Assembly (NCBI GenBank): GCA_963769605.1
Contig: CAVYML010000002.1
Coordinates: forward strand, 248,001-312,000
Origin: Fen-1254 sp963769605
Lineage (GTDB): Bacteria > Bacteroidota > Ignavibacteria > UBA10030
Direction of reading: 5' to 3'
DNA length: 64,000 nt
This document shows positions 17,143 to 26,107 of the stretch, one piece after another. Each line of letters begins with the position of its first letter. The first letter of the stretch is position 1. Both the position numbers and the translations under genes were made by a program. Below the pieces are notes generated by a model. It was not told the origin of the DNA and ran no database searches. It worked only from the letters and a program-made list of their open reading frames with translations.

Positions 17143-19004
17143 AGACTCGGTCGAGAACCCCCCTTTTTTCAAGAGTTTAAAAAGTAGGAGTGATCAGATC
17201 ACCGTCTGAAAATTCAGTTGCCTATAAATCATCCTCTGAAGATTTAGAGCGAGCCAAAGAGCAAAAATGAGCAACGCTGCAATAAAGAATAGAGAGAATG
17301 ACGCCACTGACGCAAACAGCGTCAAATTGGCCACAGCAGCCGCCATCGCAAGCTGAAAGAGAACTTTCTTCATCCCAAAATAACGTGCGTTGCGTATGCC
17401 AAGGCGTACCAATCGTGCAAAGCGATGTTCAACGACTACTCGCTTGCGATACATCTGATGATATTCTTCCGTTCTTTGAAATAGCTTTTTCTCTCGTATG
17501 AGCGCTTCATATTCATGCACCAACACACTTCGGCACGGAGTCTTCTCCTTGAGACATTGACTCCTGAATGAACAACGGCAACATTGCCTGACAGAGAACT
17601 TGAAACTTTTGTTTTTAAAGGTTGTTCCGCGTTGTGTCGTTACTTTTTGCACATTCCAACACGTAGTTGTCTCCCCGGCCGGACATGTGACTGATTCGCC
17701 TTCAAGGTCAATCTTAAAATCCTCTTTCGTGAATCGTCCTGTTTGCGGAGCACGTCCTACCGGAGCGATAAGATTATACTTGTGTGCATCAGCATCCAAG
17801 CGTGCTTCTACTGTTCCATAAGCGCCGTCTCCAAGAACATTTTCGATTTCGGCATCAAGATTCTTCGCCGCTTCTTTAATCACCGCCGGAGCATCCACAC
17901 TATCATGTGCATTGCCCGGAACAACATCAACTTCGGCAATCACTTGAGTATCTGTGTCAACGGCTATCGCCGCCTTGTATCCATCGAAACGTTGGCTGGC
18001 ACTCTTGCGCCCATGGCGCATCTCGGGGTCATGAACAGAGATAATTCTATCTTTGGCGACACCATCGATAATCTCTGCCTTCTCCGGCATTTTTTCGCGA
18101 ATATCCTGTGCTAAGAGCTTACTCAATAATTCTGTCGCCCGAAGAAGATCATGAGCCTCGTCGCTCTCTTTGTCCAATGATGAAAGTGTCTCTGAAGCCA
18201 TAGCCAGCACTCTTCGACAATCAGCAACGATACAATTCAAAACGATCTGTCGTTGGTTGTCGTTATCCCAATCAATCGTCCAGGTACCTTTAAAGCTCGA
18301 CGCACTGTAGCGGGAAAAATCATTGGCTTGAGAATAGTCTTCAATCGGTTGTTCTGCAATCTGCGCAAGAACTTTCAGCGTTTGTCGAAGTCCTTCCGCC
18401 AACATGTTAAAGGTGTCTTCAACCGCGCCGCGCCCAAATATCGGTGTCGTGTCAATTGCGAAGGTTTTTTTATTCTTTCTTGTATAACCTTTTTGAGCAA
18501 GTAAGTTCAAGGCCTTGGTGAATATCATTTTCCCTTTATTATGGATGATCAATTGATTACGAAACAGGCACAACGTACTCTTCGCAAACGGCTGTTCTTC
18601 ATCACCAACACCAAGCGCTACCTGCCAGCGTTGATCGAATTTTGCGCGGTCGGCTGCTTCTTGATCCGATACTCGGTCATACGATTGGAGAAGCAAGGCA
18701 CTTGCCAATAAACTTGGGGGAACGCTTTCACGGCCATTATCCGGGCAATATAAGAACGAAAAGTCTTCATCGTTAAAGATTTCATGCCGGTGATCGCTTA
18801 AAAATACGTAAAAGCTTTCTTTGCCTATCTTCTGGCGAAGACGATTCTCCGGCAGGAATAAATTGCTTTGTGGGTTTTGTTTGCCTAACATAATATGATT
18901 TTCTCTTAGTGAGAGACGATAAATCTATTTTCTATACAAATATAATACATGACCGTCCGTTCACCAAAATATTCTTTAATAAAAATCACTTTTCGACCAA
19001 GTCT
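17143..19004 (-). mobile_element. IS1182-type insertion sequence, complete, with CTAG target duplication
   Basis: The element is 1,862 bp. Its left end, AGACTCGGTCGAGAA, and the reverse complement of its right end, AGACTTGGTCGAAAA, are imperfect terminal inverted repeats (13 of 15). Both sides are flanked by CTAG (17139-17142 and 19005-19008), consistent with a 4-base palindromic target duplication. It carries one gene, the transposase, on the minus strand. The element looks intact: full-length reading frame, both ends and the duplication are present. Confidence 0.88.
17194..18891 (-). CDS. IS1182-family transposase
   Basis: A 565-residue DDE transposase. The N-terminal DUF772-type region (about 45-120: PPSLLASALLLQSYDRVSDQEAADR, then FDQRWQVALG) is the mark of IS1182/IS5-like enzymes. 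The catalytic part follows: AIDTTPIFGRGAVEDT (first Asp), VLGDGAYG (second Asp) and VVVEHRFARLVRLGIRNARYFG (Glu). A Cys-rich insert (CCRCSFRSQC) lies before the Glu motif. A hydrophobic C-terminal tail (LFASVASFSLFFIAALLIFALWLAL) is unusual but seen in some relatives. The full length suggests it is active. It may also drive the 97-bp MITEs in this window. Confidence 0.93.
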   Translation of the reverse strand: MLGKQNPQSNLFLPENRLRQKIGKESFYVFLSDHRHEIFNDEDFSFLYCPDNGRESVPPSLLASALLLQSYDRVSDQEAADRAKFDQRWQVALGVGDEEQPFAKSTLCLFRNQLIIHNKGKMIFTKALNLLAQKGYTRKNKKTFAIDTTPIFGRGAVEDTFNMLAEGLRQTLKVLAQIAEQPIEDYSQANDFSRYSASSFKGTWTIDWDNDNQRQIVLNCIVADCRRVLAMASETLSSLDKESDEAHDLLRATELLSKLLAQDIREKMPEKAEIIDGVAKDRIISVHDPEMRHGRKSASQRFDGYKAAIAVDTDTQVIAEVDVVPGNAHDSVDAPAVIKEAAKNLDAEIENVLGDGAYGTVEARLDADAHKYNLIAPVGRAPQTGRFTKEDFKIDLEGESVTCPAGETTTCWNVQKVTTQRGTTFKNKSFKFSVRQCCRCSFRSQCLKEKTPCRSVLVHEYEALIREKKLFQRTEEYHQMYRKRVVVEHRFARLVRLGIRNARYFGMKKVLFQLAMAAAVANLTLFASVASFSLFFIAALLIFALWLALNLQRMIYRQLNFQTVI

Positions 19005-19008
19005 CTAG

Positions 19009-19228
19009 CGTGTTGCGTCCACTCCTTGCCTTCGCTTATGTCTTTTTGTATATTAAAACTGTATTTAAAGAAACAAGCTTCCGAAAAAAGATCAAAAAGA
19101 TTAGGCGCCAATTATCAAGAGACTGGTAGCCTCGTTTCGCTTGGCGTTTCTTAATAATGGCTTCAGTTTTTCGGGCACTAAATCGGGCACTGATAATATC
19201 TTTAAAAGGAATTCAGTATAAAAACAAC
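19009..19228. other. Spacer before tRNA-Arg
   Basis: About 220 bases without a gene. AT-rich DNA near 19185-19228 should contain the tRNA promoter, but no canonical boxes stand out. Confidence 0.35.
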
Positions 19229-19302
19229 GCCCCCGTAGCTCAGATGGATAGAGCAGCGGTTTCCTAAACCGTTTGTCGGAGGTTCGAATCCTCTCGGGGG
19301 TA
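19229..19302 (+). tRNA. tRNA-Arg (anticodon CCT)
   Basis: A full cloverleaf can be drawn. The acceptor arm GCCCCCG pairs with CGGGGGT (the terminal G-U is a wobble). The D arm is GCTCAGATGGATAGAGC. The anticodon arm GCGGT-TTCCTAA-ACCGT carries anticodon CCT. The T arm is GGAGG-TTCGAAT-CCTCT, with discriminator A. CCA is not encoded. Its 3' half is duplicated at 24010-24056, making it the left boundary of a 4.8 kb islet. Confidence 0.95.
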
Positions 19303-19304
19303 CT
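19258..19304 (+). repeat. attL-like direct repeat (in tRNA-Arg 3' half)
   Basis: These 47 bases, from the anticodon stem to just past the tRNA end, match 24010-24056 with one mismatch. This is the usual footprint of a tyrosine-recombinase element integrated in a tRNA 3' end. Confidence 0.8.
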
Positions 19305-19634
19305 AAAAACCTTCCTTTCGTTCGATTTTTAACACTCGAACACTCACACTTTTTTTCTTAGAGTTTAGTGTCTCGTAATTTTTTAATACTCACTTCACGA
19401 AAGTGAGGTGTGATGTTCCTTTCTAAAGTTGGCAACGTCTCTTATCTCTACGCACCAATGGTTGTTTGAATCTCTGCACAACGGACATCTCGCCGATATG
19501 GCCGGGTCTGGATTTTTAAAAGCGCGAAAACTCGGCACAATAAAAATTATGGAAGTGTTGGAAACAGGAAAAATGACGGGCAGCAATTCGCCGTTGGAAC
19601 GGTAAATCATTCCCCCCGAACGCTCCCGCTGCGA
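19303..19634 (+). other. Spacer with a possible 3' gene remnant
   Basis: A hairpin CTCACTT/AAGTGAG lies near 19390-19408. Plus-strand frame 19430-19609 reads HQWLFESLHNGHLADMAGSG, then FLKARKLGTIKIMEVLETGK, and stops at TAA. It has coding-like composition but no good start, so it may be the end of a lost gene. I do not recognise it. Confidence 0.3.
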
Positions 19635-20786
19635 TTGGTCGATCGAATGCAAAACCACAAAGAGAAATATTTTCTCCTTTATCTTAAGACCGGCGAAGGA
19701 CATTTTGCTCCTGCCAACTCGATTGCACATTATCTTTCTGCAGCATATGGAGAGAGCCTCGAACCGGTGCTTGTCGACGGTCTTGTAAATGCAAACTCCA
19801 TTGCGCGCTATGTCCTTGAAGACGGCTATCGACTCTTGCAAGCACGCTCGAAGTTGTATTATGAATTTCTCTATGCAACCAATAAATTTTCCATGATCAG
19901 ACATTTTGACGCTGCGATATCTAATTTTTTCATGAAGCCGTATCTCAAAAAGCGTATCGAAGAAGAACGCCCCGCAAAGATCGTTATTTTCCATTTCTTC
20001 CTCATCGCGCCTGTACTGGATATTCTGAAAGATTTACGGTATGATATCCCCGTGATTACGGTCGTCACTGATCCCTTCACTGCGCATCCCCTCTGGTTCC
20101 AGCGGGAGCAAGAACGGTATATTGTTTTTAGCGAGCGATTGAAAGAAGATTGCATCAAGAACCGAAAAATTCCCGCATCGAAGCTTCGGGTCTTTCCATT
20201 CATTCTCGATAAACAATTCTCAACGCCTCTCTCATCCGCCGGAATAACGAAGGTGAAACAAAAATTCGGGTTTGCCTCTGAGAAGAAAGTTATCCTCATC
20301 ATAGGCGGAGGCGATGGTATTCCGCATGGAAAATCGATTCTCCGGCACTTGCTGCATGCTTCTTTGGATGTTGAGATCGCCATTGTCTGTGGCAAAAACA
20401 AAAAACTCTATGCCGGTGCTCTTGAACTGCAGAAGCACCATAAGTCTTTGAAAGTCTTTGCGTTTGTCGATTTTGTCTATGAACTTCTCAATGCTTCAGA
20501 TATTGTAATCACCAAGTGCGGTGCCTCGACGATTATGGAAATACTGATTATGCAAAAGATCCCAATCATCAATAACTATCTCTGGGAACAAGAATTGGGC
20601 AATATGGAGTTTGTCCGCGATAATGAACTTGGTATCTTTGAACGCAACATCACAAAACTTCCCTCTATTATACAGGAACTTGTTTCAGTCAAAGAAAGAT
20701 ACCAGCGATATATAAAAAACATAGAGAAGATAAATGTACGAAGCGGAACGGAAGAAGTTGGGGAGTTCTTGAGGAAAATGGAATAG
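19635..20786 (+). CDS. GT28 glycosyltransferase, MGDG-synthase/UgtP-like
   Basis: A 379-383 residue soluble or membrane-associated enzyme. The N-terminal half has GEGHFAPANSIAHYL, typical of MGDG synthase/processive diacylglycerol glycosyltransferases, and VVTDPFTAHPLWF. The C-terminal half has the nucleotide-sugar fold (VILIIGGGDGIPHGKSIL; LNASDIVITKCGASTIMEIL), like MurG and UgtP. It most likely moves a hexose from a UDP-sugar to diacylglycerol or a related lipid at the inner membrane. The first ATG of the frame is at 19647; TTG 19635 is an alternative start. It is the first gene of the tRNA-Arg islet. Confidence 0.85.
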   Translation: MVDRMQNHKEKYFLLYLKTGEGHFAPANSIAHYLSAAYGESLEPVLVDGLVNANSIARYVLEDGYRLLQARSKLYYEFLYATNKFSMIRHFDAAISNFFMKPYLKKRIEEERPAKIVIFHFFLIAPVLDILKDLRYDIPVITVVTDPFTAHPLWFQREQERYIVFSERLKEDCIKNRKIPASKLRVFPFILDKQFSTPLSSAGITKVKQKFGFASEKKVILIIGGGDGIPHGKSILRHLLHASLDVEIAIVCGKNKKLYAGALELQKHHKSLKVFAFVDFVYELLNASDIVITKCGASTIMEILIMQKIPIINNYLWEQELGNMEFVRDNELGIFERNITKLPSIIQELVSVKERYQRYIKNIEKINVRSGTEEVGEFLRKME

Positions 20787-21195
20787 ACTGCTGTCAAGAT
20801 ACTTTGCATTATTACTGTCGAGCCTCTGCCAAAAAGCCTTCTATTATTTCAGAATCGCCCAAAATCAAATTCTCTTAAATGTTCTGCCTCTCTCAGTGCA
20901 TTTGTATATTTTTTTTGTTTCTCATTCGTCCCCATCGGAACATGCTGAGAATGTGAATTTCAATGGTTTGGTTAATTGCGTCGAGATTTCACAGGCAGTT
21001 TAAATGCTCCGACATTTCAATTGCTGCAAATTTCGTCCGAACTATTATCGAATATTTGGTTCCTAAAAGAATTAGCTACTCTTTCATCCTTTTGGGCGAT
21101 TGGTTTCCGCGATTAACAGAGGTAAATTATCTCTAAGTAAAAAAACTATATTGGAGGAATCTGACACCCGAAAAGGTGACTGATTGGGAATCGCC
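20787..21195. other. Intergenic stretch, no gene seen
   Basis: About 410 bases between the glycosyltransferase and the YihY gene. No ORF, stable hairpin or repeat stands out. A weak TTGGAGGAATC site near 21151 has no start codon at the right distance. Confidence 0.4.
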
Positions 21196-22136
21196 ATGAA
21201 GATTTATCTCGTCAGGATAGAAAATTACGCTACGCTTTTAAAGAATACGGTCCGGCGATGGAGGGATGTCCGGCCAGAACTTCTGGCGGGAGGGCTGGCT
21301 TTTTTTGCGATTCTCTCGGGGACTCCATTGCTAGTTATCCTGGTTGGACTTCTGCGTCTCGTCGTTGCCAAAGCCTATGTGATGGCGCAGCTGGATGCTG
21401 TCCTCAGTCCGAGAGTGGGCGGACTTGTTCGGGAATGGCTGCTTCCTGCTGGCGGTTCAGGTTTGGCGACCTTAACCATATTTAGTGTAATCGTGCTTCT
21501 TTATAGTGCCTCGCAAGTTTTTATTCAACTACGATCGTCACTCGATGTCATTTGGGATGTACCCGTTAAGACACGACCAAGTTGGCATGGAGTTTTCAAG
21601 TCTACCGCAGCGCCATTGCTCATGATCCTGGCTACCCGTCTTATTATTCTGGCTTTTATTCTGCTCGATGCGGGGATAGGAATTGCCAGCAGGATTTTTG
21701 GGACGATTCTACCTGGATTGGGCCGCGTCTTTCTCTGGAAAACCGCCAGTCTAACTTGCTCCCTAGAGACGTGGACGAGAACTCATGAGTTGCAAATAGA
21801 TGTCGCGAATCCGTCTTGGAATGAGATACGAATTCCCGCGGAACCAACTTTTCGTCCACGTCTCTAGTTCTTTTTACGCTCTTTTTCGGAGGAATTTTTA
21901 AATTAGTACCGTCTTGTAAACTGCGTTGGCAAGATGTCTGGCCGGGAGCGGCTCTCACGTCTGGACTCTTTGCACTGGGCAAATTTATTCTGACACTTTG
22001 TTTTAGTTGGTTATCTTTTGATTCCATTTATGGAACGACGGGTTCTTTAATCGTGATCATGATCTGGGTGTATGTATCCGCCCAGATATTTTTCTTTGGG
22101 GCGGTTTTCATCAACGTTTACCCTAAAAGAGTGTAA
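21196..22136 (+). pseudogene. YihY/BrkB-family membrane protein, interrupted by a MITE
   Basis: The first part (ATG 21196) reads ENYATLLKNTVRRWRDVRPELLAGGLAFFAILSGTPLLVIL (fragment), the N-terminus of the YihY/BrkB (virulence factor BrkB, formerly RNase BN) family. It runs as a multi-helix membrane protein to CTAG at 21763. There the 97-bp MITE has entered. Removing 21767-21867 (the MITE plus one CTAG) joins the frame exactly: LVLFTLFFGGIFKLVPSCKLRWQDVWPGAALTSGLFALGKFIL and on to IFFFGAVFINVYPKRV, then TAA at 22134-22136. The intact protein would be about 280 residues with six helices. The insertion adds 101 bases, shifts the frame and supplies a TAG at 21865. The gene is therefore a recent knockout by a mobile element. 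Confidence 0.93.
21767..21863. mobile_element. MITE copy 1 (97 bp), inserted in the YihY gene
   Basis: Its ends are AGACGTGGACGAGAA on the left and, reverse-complemented, AGACGTGGACGAAAA on the right. It is flanked by perfect CTAG on both sides (21763-21766, 21864-21867). It is 97 bp, has no gene, and matches copy 2 (51314-51410) with four differences. The ends resemble those of the IS1182-type element (17143-19004), which uses the same CTAG target. Confidence 0.93.
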
Positions 22137-22242
22137 TGTGAGTTGAGATTATTGATACATCTGGTCGGAGCCGTTACTTTGTGGCAAGGTGGCCGTGGTT
22201 TGCGGATGGAGAGGAACAGTGAAGCGGCTGAAAAAAATCCAT

Positions 22243-22866
22243 TTAACGGTGCCACTCATGTCGTACGGTGAACAAAGCGCTCTGTGAGAGTCGTTCCGGG
22301 GATGTGTTGGAAATGTTATCTGTCGAGTCAGCGAGCGGATCCTTTTCGATTGCCTGGTAGCACATTCGCACATACGTAGCACATTGGATGGCATACTTCA
22401 TGTCAAAGATATTTCGCTTGTGAAGCGTTCTTGTCACCATTGCCCACAAAGTGCCGAACAACCCTTCGACAGGATAACGATATTGTTTATCATGGGCAAT
22501 CTCTGATGCTTTCGCAAGAATCTTCTGCTCCTCCTCTGCTGTCAAGGGCATACCCAGCACGCACGCGTATTCGATTGAATCCTTGCACCATTTCTGCAAC
22601 AAACTCTCCCGGGGTCCATTAATGAATTGAGTCCTTCGGAAGCTGAAGTGAAAGTCACTTTCAAGTATGTAGGTTTGCTTCCTCCAGAACCACCCTCGCT
22701 GTTCTCCCAACAAGAAGGCATGATTCCATCTTGAGCGTGTGTGATCAGGAGTGATTTTTTCTTGCCCCATTCTGACGAGCTCGTATAGCGGATCGCTGAG
22801 CCCAACCAGACAGATTCGAGCCGGGGCATAATGCTTGCGAATAAAATTAAAAGCTTCTTTATTCAT
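22243..22866 (-). CDS. Permuted papain-like amidase (YaeF/YiiX, NlpC/P60-like)
   Basis: A 207-residue protein without a clear signal peptide. The order of motifs fits the circularly permuted papain-fold enzymes. First comes ARICLVGLSDPLYELVRMG and the His motif SRWNHAFLLGE (about 45-55). A long middle part follows, and near the C-terminus the Cys motif QCATYVRMCYQAI (about 167-179), where C168 is the likely nucleophile. Such enzymes cut amide or thioester bonds in lipids or peptides. The substrate is unknown. It is the only gene on this strand in the islet. Confidence 0.65.
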   Translation of the reverse strand: MNKEAFNFIRKHYAPARICLVGLSDPLYELVRMGQEKITPDHTRSRWNHAFLLGEQRGWFWRKQTYILESDFHFSFRRTQFINGPRESLLQKWCKDSIEYACVLGMPLTAEEEQKILAKASEIAHDKQYRYPVEGLFGTLWAMVTRTLHKRNIFDMKYAIQCATYVRMCYQAIEKDPLADSTDNISNTSPERLSQSALFTVRHEWHR

Positions 22867-24009
22867 AGGTCTCTTTCCGGATCGACAGGTTAGCTGTCGA
22901 TGTGCTCCGACGCGATCGTGCTAGAACCGTAATGCAATGACAATAATTTTAAACTTTTCCACAACATTGGCCCCTCAGGGATTGCATTGTATTCGTCAAT
23001 CTCTCTTCTTTATCTCATTTCGACATCCCCTTAAGTCCATCGAGAGATTTCTTTTTAACCGAGTCAATTTGACCATGTGTTTTCGTTTAACGTTACGGTG
23101 CAAACCGCTCAACTCGCGAGTTCATAAGAAGACCTTGCAATCAATGTCAGTTTACCGATGATTGCCTTGAAGCGCAATAGTCCCAAAGGACGAAAGAGGA
23201 ATTAATCCTGTTTCAAAGATGATGCTCGGATCTTGGTAATAAGCGCCAGACTGACTGCAAATACAGGACAGCGATTTGCCGCAAGCCAGAAGCAAATAGA
23301 GGTCAACATAAGGGACAAAACGGGGCATGATCGTTGAGTATAGACCCATTCGTTGTTCTCGTAACGTTGATAGTACCTATTGCTCCATTTGCTGAAATTT
23401 TTGGATTCAGCCCATTGTCGATGGTGTTCCTTTTACTTATCGGGATCATCGTATTGTTCTATATTATTGCTGAAGAAAGAGCGAAGATGATCTTCAACAA
23501 GAATATAAAATTTTAAACACGAAACCAATCATTCTCACTTCAGAGCTGTTCAAGAAATAAAGAATCGGCTTGAAGTTTGAATCAGAAAACCTCGATCAAT
23601 ACTGCGAATTCAAGAAAAACCTTTGATAACTACTTGGTCAAACTTGAGTAGTCCAGATCCCATTGTGTCTTTTTGCTAATATTGAAATGTTTGCCTGCTC
23701 CGATATAAAATATCTCCTCTAAAAAGAGTTAATCCATTTTTCATCCCTTTGGTCTGTTTGAATAAAATTTGCATCGTTACACGTTGTTTTGTATCTTACC
23801 ATTGTAATTGATTCATTTGAAATCTTCCGATAACAAAATCAAAGTTAGATGCAATTGCTTTTTCGTGAATTGCACGGCATCGGAAGTGCCGAAATGGCAT
23901 GAAGTGGAATTGTATATTTTGAAGTGAAAAAAAAAGAATCACAGTGCCAGGTTGAGTGCCGAGTGATTTTAAAAGCACCTGATTGGAGAGGTTTTTTGAA
24001 AACTGGAGA
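22867..24009. other. Long gene-poor stretch of the islet
   Basis: About 1.1 kb. Apart from the P-type ATPase remnant (23337-23516) I see no gene. The sequence has the mixed composition of decayed DNA. Short GGAGAGGTTTT direct repeats (near 23981 and 24005) lead into the tRNA remnant. Confidence 0.5.
23337..23516 (+). pseudogene. C-terminal remnant of a magnesium-type P-type ATPase
   Basis: About 59 residues (SIDPFVVLVTLIVPIAPFAEIF...AEERAKMIFNKNIKF) match the last two membrane helices and tail of MgtA-like cation P-type ATPases, including the P-[FL]-A-x-x-F-G-F-x-P-L loop between helices. There is an in-frame stop just upstream (23328) and no remaining catalytic part (no DKTGT). It is the 3' scar of a deleted gene. 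Confidence 0.6.
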
Positions 24010-24056
24010 GGTTTCCTAAACCATTTGTCGGAGGTTCGAATCCTCTCGGGGGTACT
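24010..24056 (+). repeat. attR-like direct repeat (tRNA-Arg 3' fragment)
   Basis: A copy of the last 47 bases of the tRNA-Arg(CCT) region with one mismatch. It lacks the 5' half, so it is not a gene. It marks the right edge of the 19.2-24.1 kb islet. A minus-strand frame with P-E-R-I-R-T-S-D is only its antisense. Confidence 0.85.
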
Positions 24057-24268
24057 TAGAATTGCAGACTTCAAATTGCAAATTGCAGATTATTGATTGA
24101 TTATTTTAGATTGAAGATTGGAAAAGCATTCGTAGTGCATAGTTCTTGGTTCGTGGTTCTTAATCGTTTTATTAATTTCAGCACAAAGCACTACGGCCAA
24201 GAACAGTTTGACAGTTCGCCGTTACAATTCACAGTTCACCGTTCACAATTTACTGTTTACTATAGAAA
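24057..24268 (+). repeat. Low-complexity intergenic short repeats
   Basis: Many degenerate copies of CAAATTGCA/AGATTGA and then CAGTTCGCCGTTACAATTCA/CAGTTCACCGTTCACAATT (split). This is a mosaic of 7-10 base units like those at 25971-26060 and 36062-36200. Confidence 0.6.
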
Positions 24269-25970
24269 ATGAGACTATCAAAAGCTTTTATACCGACTTT
24301 AAAAGAAATACCAGCGGATGCTGTTATTACGAGCCATCAGCTTATGTTGCGTGCCGGAATGATGCGGCAGTTGACAGCGGGCGTCTATGCCTATCTGCCG
24401 CTGGGCTACCGCGTCATGACGAAAGCCATGAACGTTGTGCGCGAGGAAATGAATGCAATCGAGGCCCAGGAATTTCATCTTCCTGCATTAAGTCCGGAAT
24501 CGCTTTGGGTCCAGTCAGGACGAAGAAACGTTCCCAATTTTATCTTGAGCATAAAGGAACGGGATCTGGTGCTGGCACCTACTCATGAGGAGGTAATTGG
24601 ATGGCTTGCGAGTATGCATATTCAATCGTATAAAGATCTTCCGCAGACATGGTACCAGATACAAACAAAATTCCGGAATGAGCCGCGTCCCCGTTCCGGT
24701 GTGCTCCGAGGAAGACAGTTTACAATGAAAGATTCATACTCCCTCAACCGAACGTGGGAAGATCTGGATGCCAGTTATGAGAAGCATAAAGAGGCCTACA
24801 AGCGTATTTTCAACAGGTGCGGATTGAAGCATTTTATCGTCGGCGCATCAACTGGTGCGATGGGAGGGACCGGCTCGCAGGAATTTATGATCGATTCGGA
24901 ATTCGGAGAAGACAGTACCTGTCCTCTGCCCTTCATGCGGATACGCTGCAAATATAGAGGTAGCGGCTTCTGCTGTGGAAAAATTAAAACGCTCAGAAAA
25001 GAACGATCCGATCCGGGAAATTTACACGCCGAATGTCAAAACTATCGATGAACTGGTAAATTTTTTGCATGTCGATCACACGCATTTTGCCAAATCAGTT
25101 GTCTATCGGCATAACGGTAAGCCCTTGCTTATTCTCATGCTGGGAAATGATCAGATGAATGAATCGAAGCTCGCGGCTGCTCTTGGAGGCGGAGAATTTT
25201 CGCCGATGCAAGCGGAAGATTTATTGGCTTTAACAGGCGCGGACGGCGGATCTATCGGTCCGGTAGATCTGAAAGGTTTTAAAATTATTGCCGATTTGCG
25301 GCTTGAAAACGCCAATGGCCTAATTAGCGGCGCAAACAAGAACGATTATCATTTCTCAGACATCGATTTGAACCGCGATGCGAAGATCGACGGATATTAC
25401 AACCTGCGGTCGGTTGAAGCAGGCGAAGCATGCCTGAAATGCGGCAAACCTTTAAAGATCTCCAACGCAATCGAACTCGGCCATATTTTTAAGCTCGGTA
25501 CCAAATATTCAGATGCTCTTCATATCTCCTATTTGGATGAGAAGGGACAGTCGAAGCCGGTTATTATGGGAAGTTACGGAATCGGTATCGAACGCATTGT
25601 AGCGTGTTATATAGAACAAAATCATGACAAGGACGGGATCATTTGGAATACGGTGCTTGCTCCGTATGCTGTTCAGATCACGGCCGTCAATATGAACAGC
25701 GAAAATACCGTGACACATGCCGAAAAAATTTACGAACTGTTCAGTAAGGCTGGAATCGAAACACTGTTCGACGACCGGTCGGATGTTTCACCTGGCTTTA
25801 AATTTAAGGATGCCGATCTTCTCGGTATGCCGTTTCATGTGATTGTCGGCGACAAAGGCTTAAAAAACAATCAAGTGGAAATTAAAAAACGCCGGACGGG
25901 TGAACGGATCATGGTAGGATTCGATGACATTCTTCCGGAAATTCAAAAGCTTTTAAAAGGCAGTGAATAG
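24269..25970 (+). CDS. proS: Prolyl-tRNA synthetase (frameshift in the sequence)
   Basis: The bacterial-type enzyme that charges tRNA-Pro, about 567 residues. Frame 1 (24269) gives the class II catalytic core: SHQLMLRAGMMRQLTAGVYAYLPLGYRV, APTHEEV, KFRNEPRPRSGVLRGRQFTMKDSYS and TGAMGGTGSQEFMIDSEFGED. At about 24914-24918 the reading must move by one base. It continues PVLCPSCGYAANIEVAASAVEKLKRSEK, then the editing (INS) domain and the C-terminal anticodon-binding domain (VLAPYAVQITAVNM, ELFSKAGIETLFDDR). The shift equals one extra base or two missing ones. Since proS is essential and no second copy is visible, a consensus error is the most likely cause. It starts the core block before dnaE. 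Confidence 0.93.
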
Positions 25971-26107
25971 TAGATGGTAAATAGTAAATCGCAACAAATT
26001 GTTACTTTTTACTAGTTACTTTTCACTTTTTACTTTTCATTTTTTACTTTTTACTGACGTAGATTATCCTTCTCCGGTGGTTGGCCGGAATTATTCTCTT
26101 GCGATTT
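25971..26107 (+). repeat. Low-complexity spacer between proS and dnaE
   Basis: Degenerate repeats of TTACTTTTTACTTTTCATTT type, preceded by TAGATGGTAAATAGTAAATC. It contains no gene. Confidence 0.55.

Noticed and set aside
19395..20401. Two long minus-strand ORFs over the glycosyltransferase
   Set aside because: They are shadows of the plus gene, which carries recognisable GT28 motifs.
23796..24074. Minus-strand ORF with the phrase PERIRTSD
   Set aside because: This is the antisense of the duplicated tRNA-Arg 3' end; such translations are a common false gene.
24208..24588. Plus ORF overlapping the proS start
   Set aside because: It is out of frame with the clear ProS sequence and starts in the low-complexity repeat spacer.
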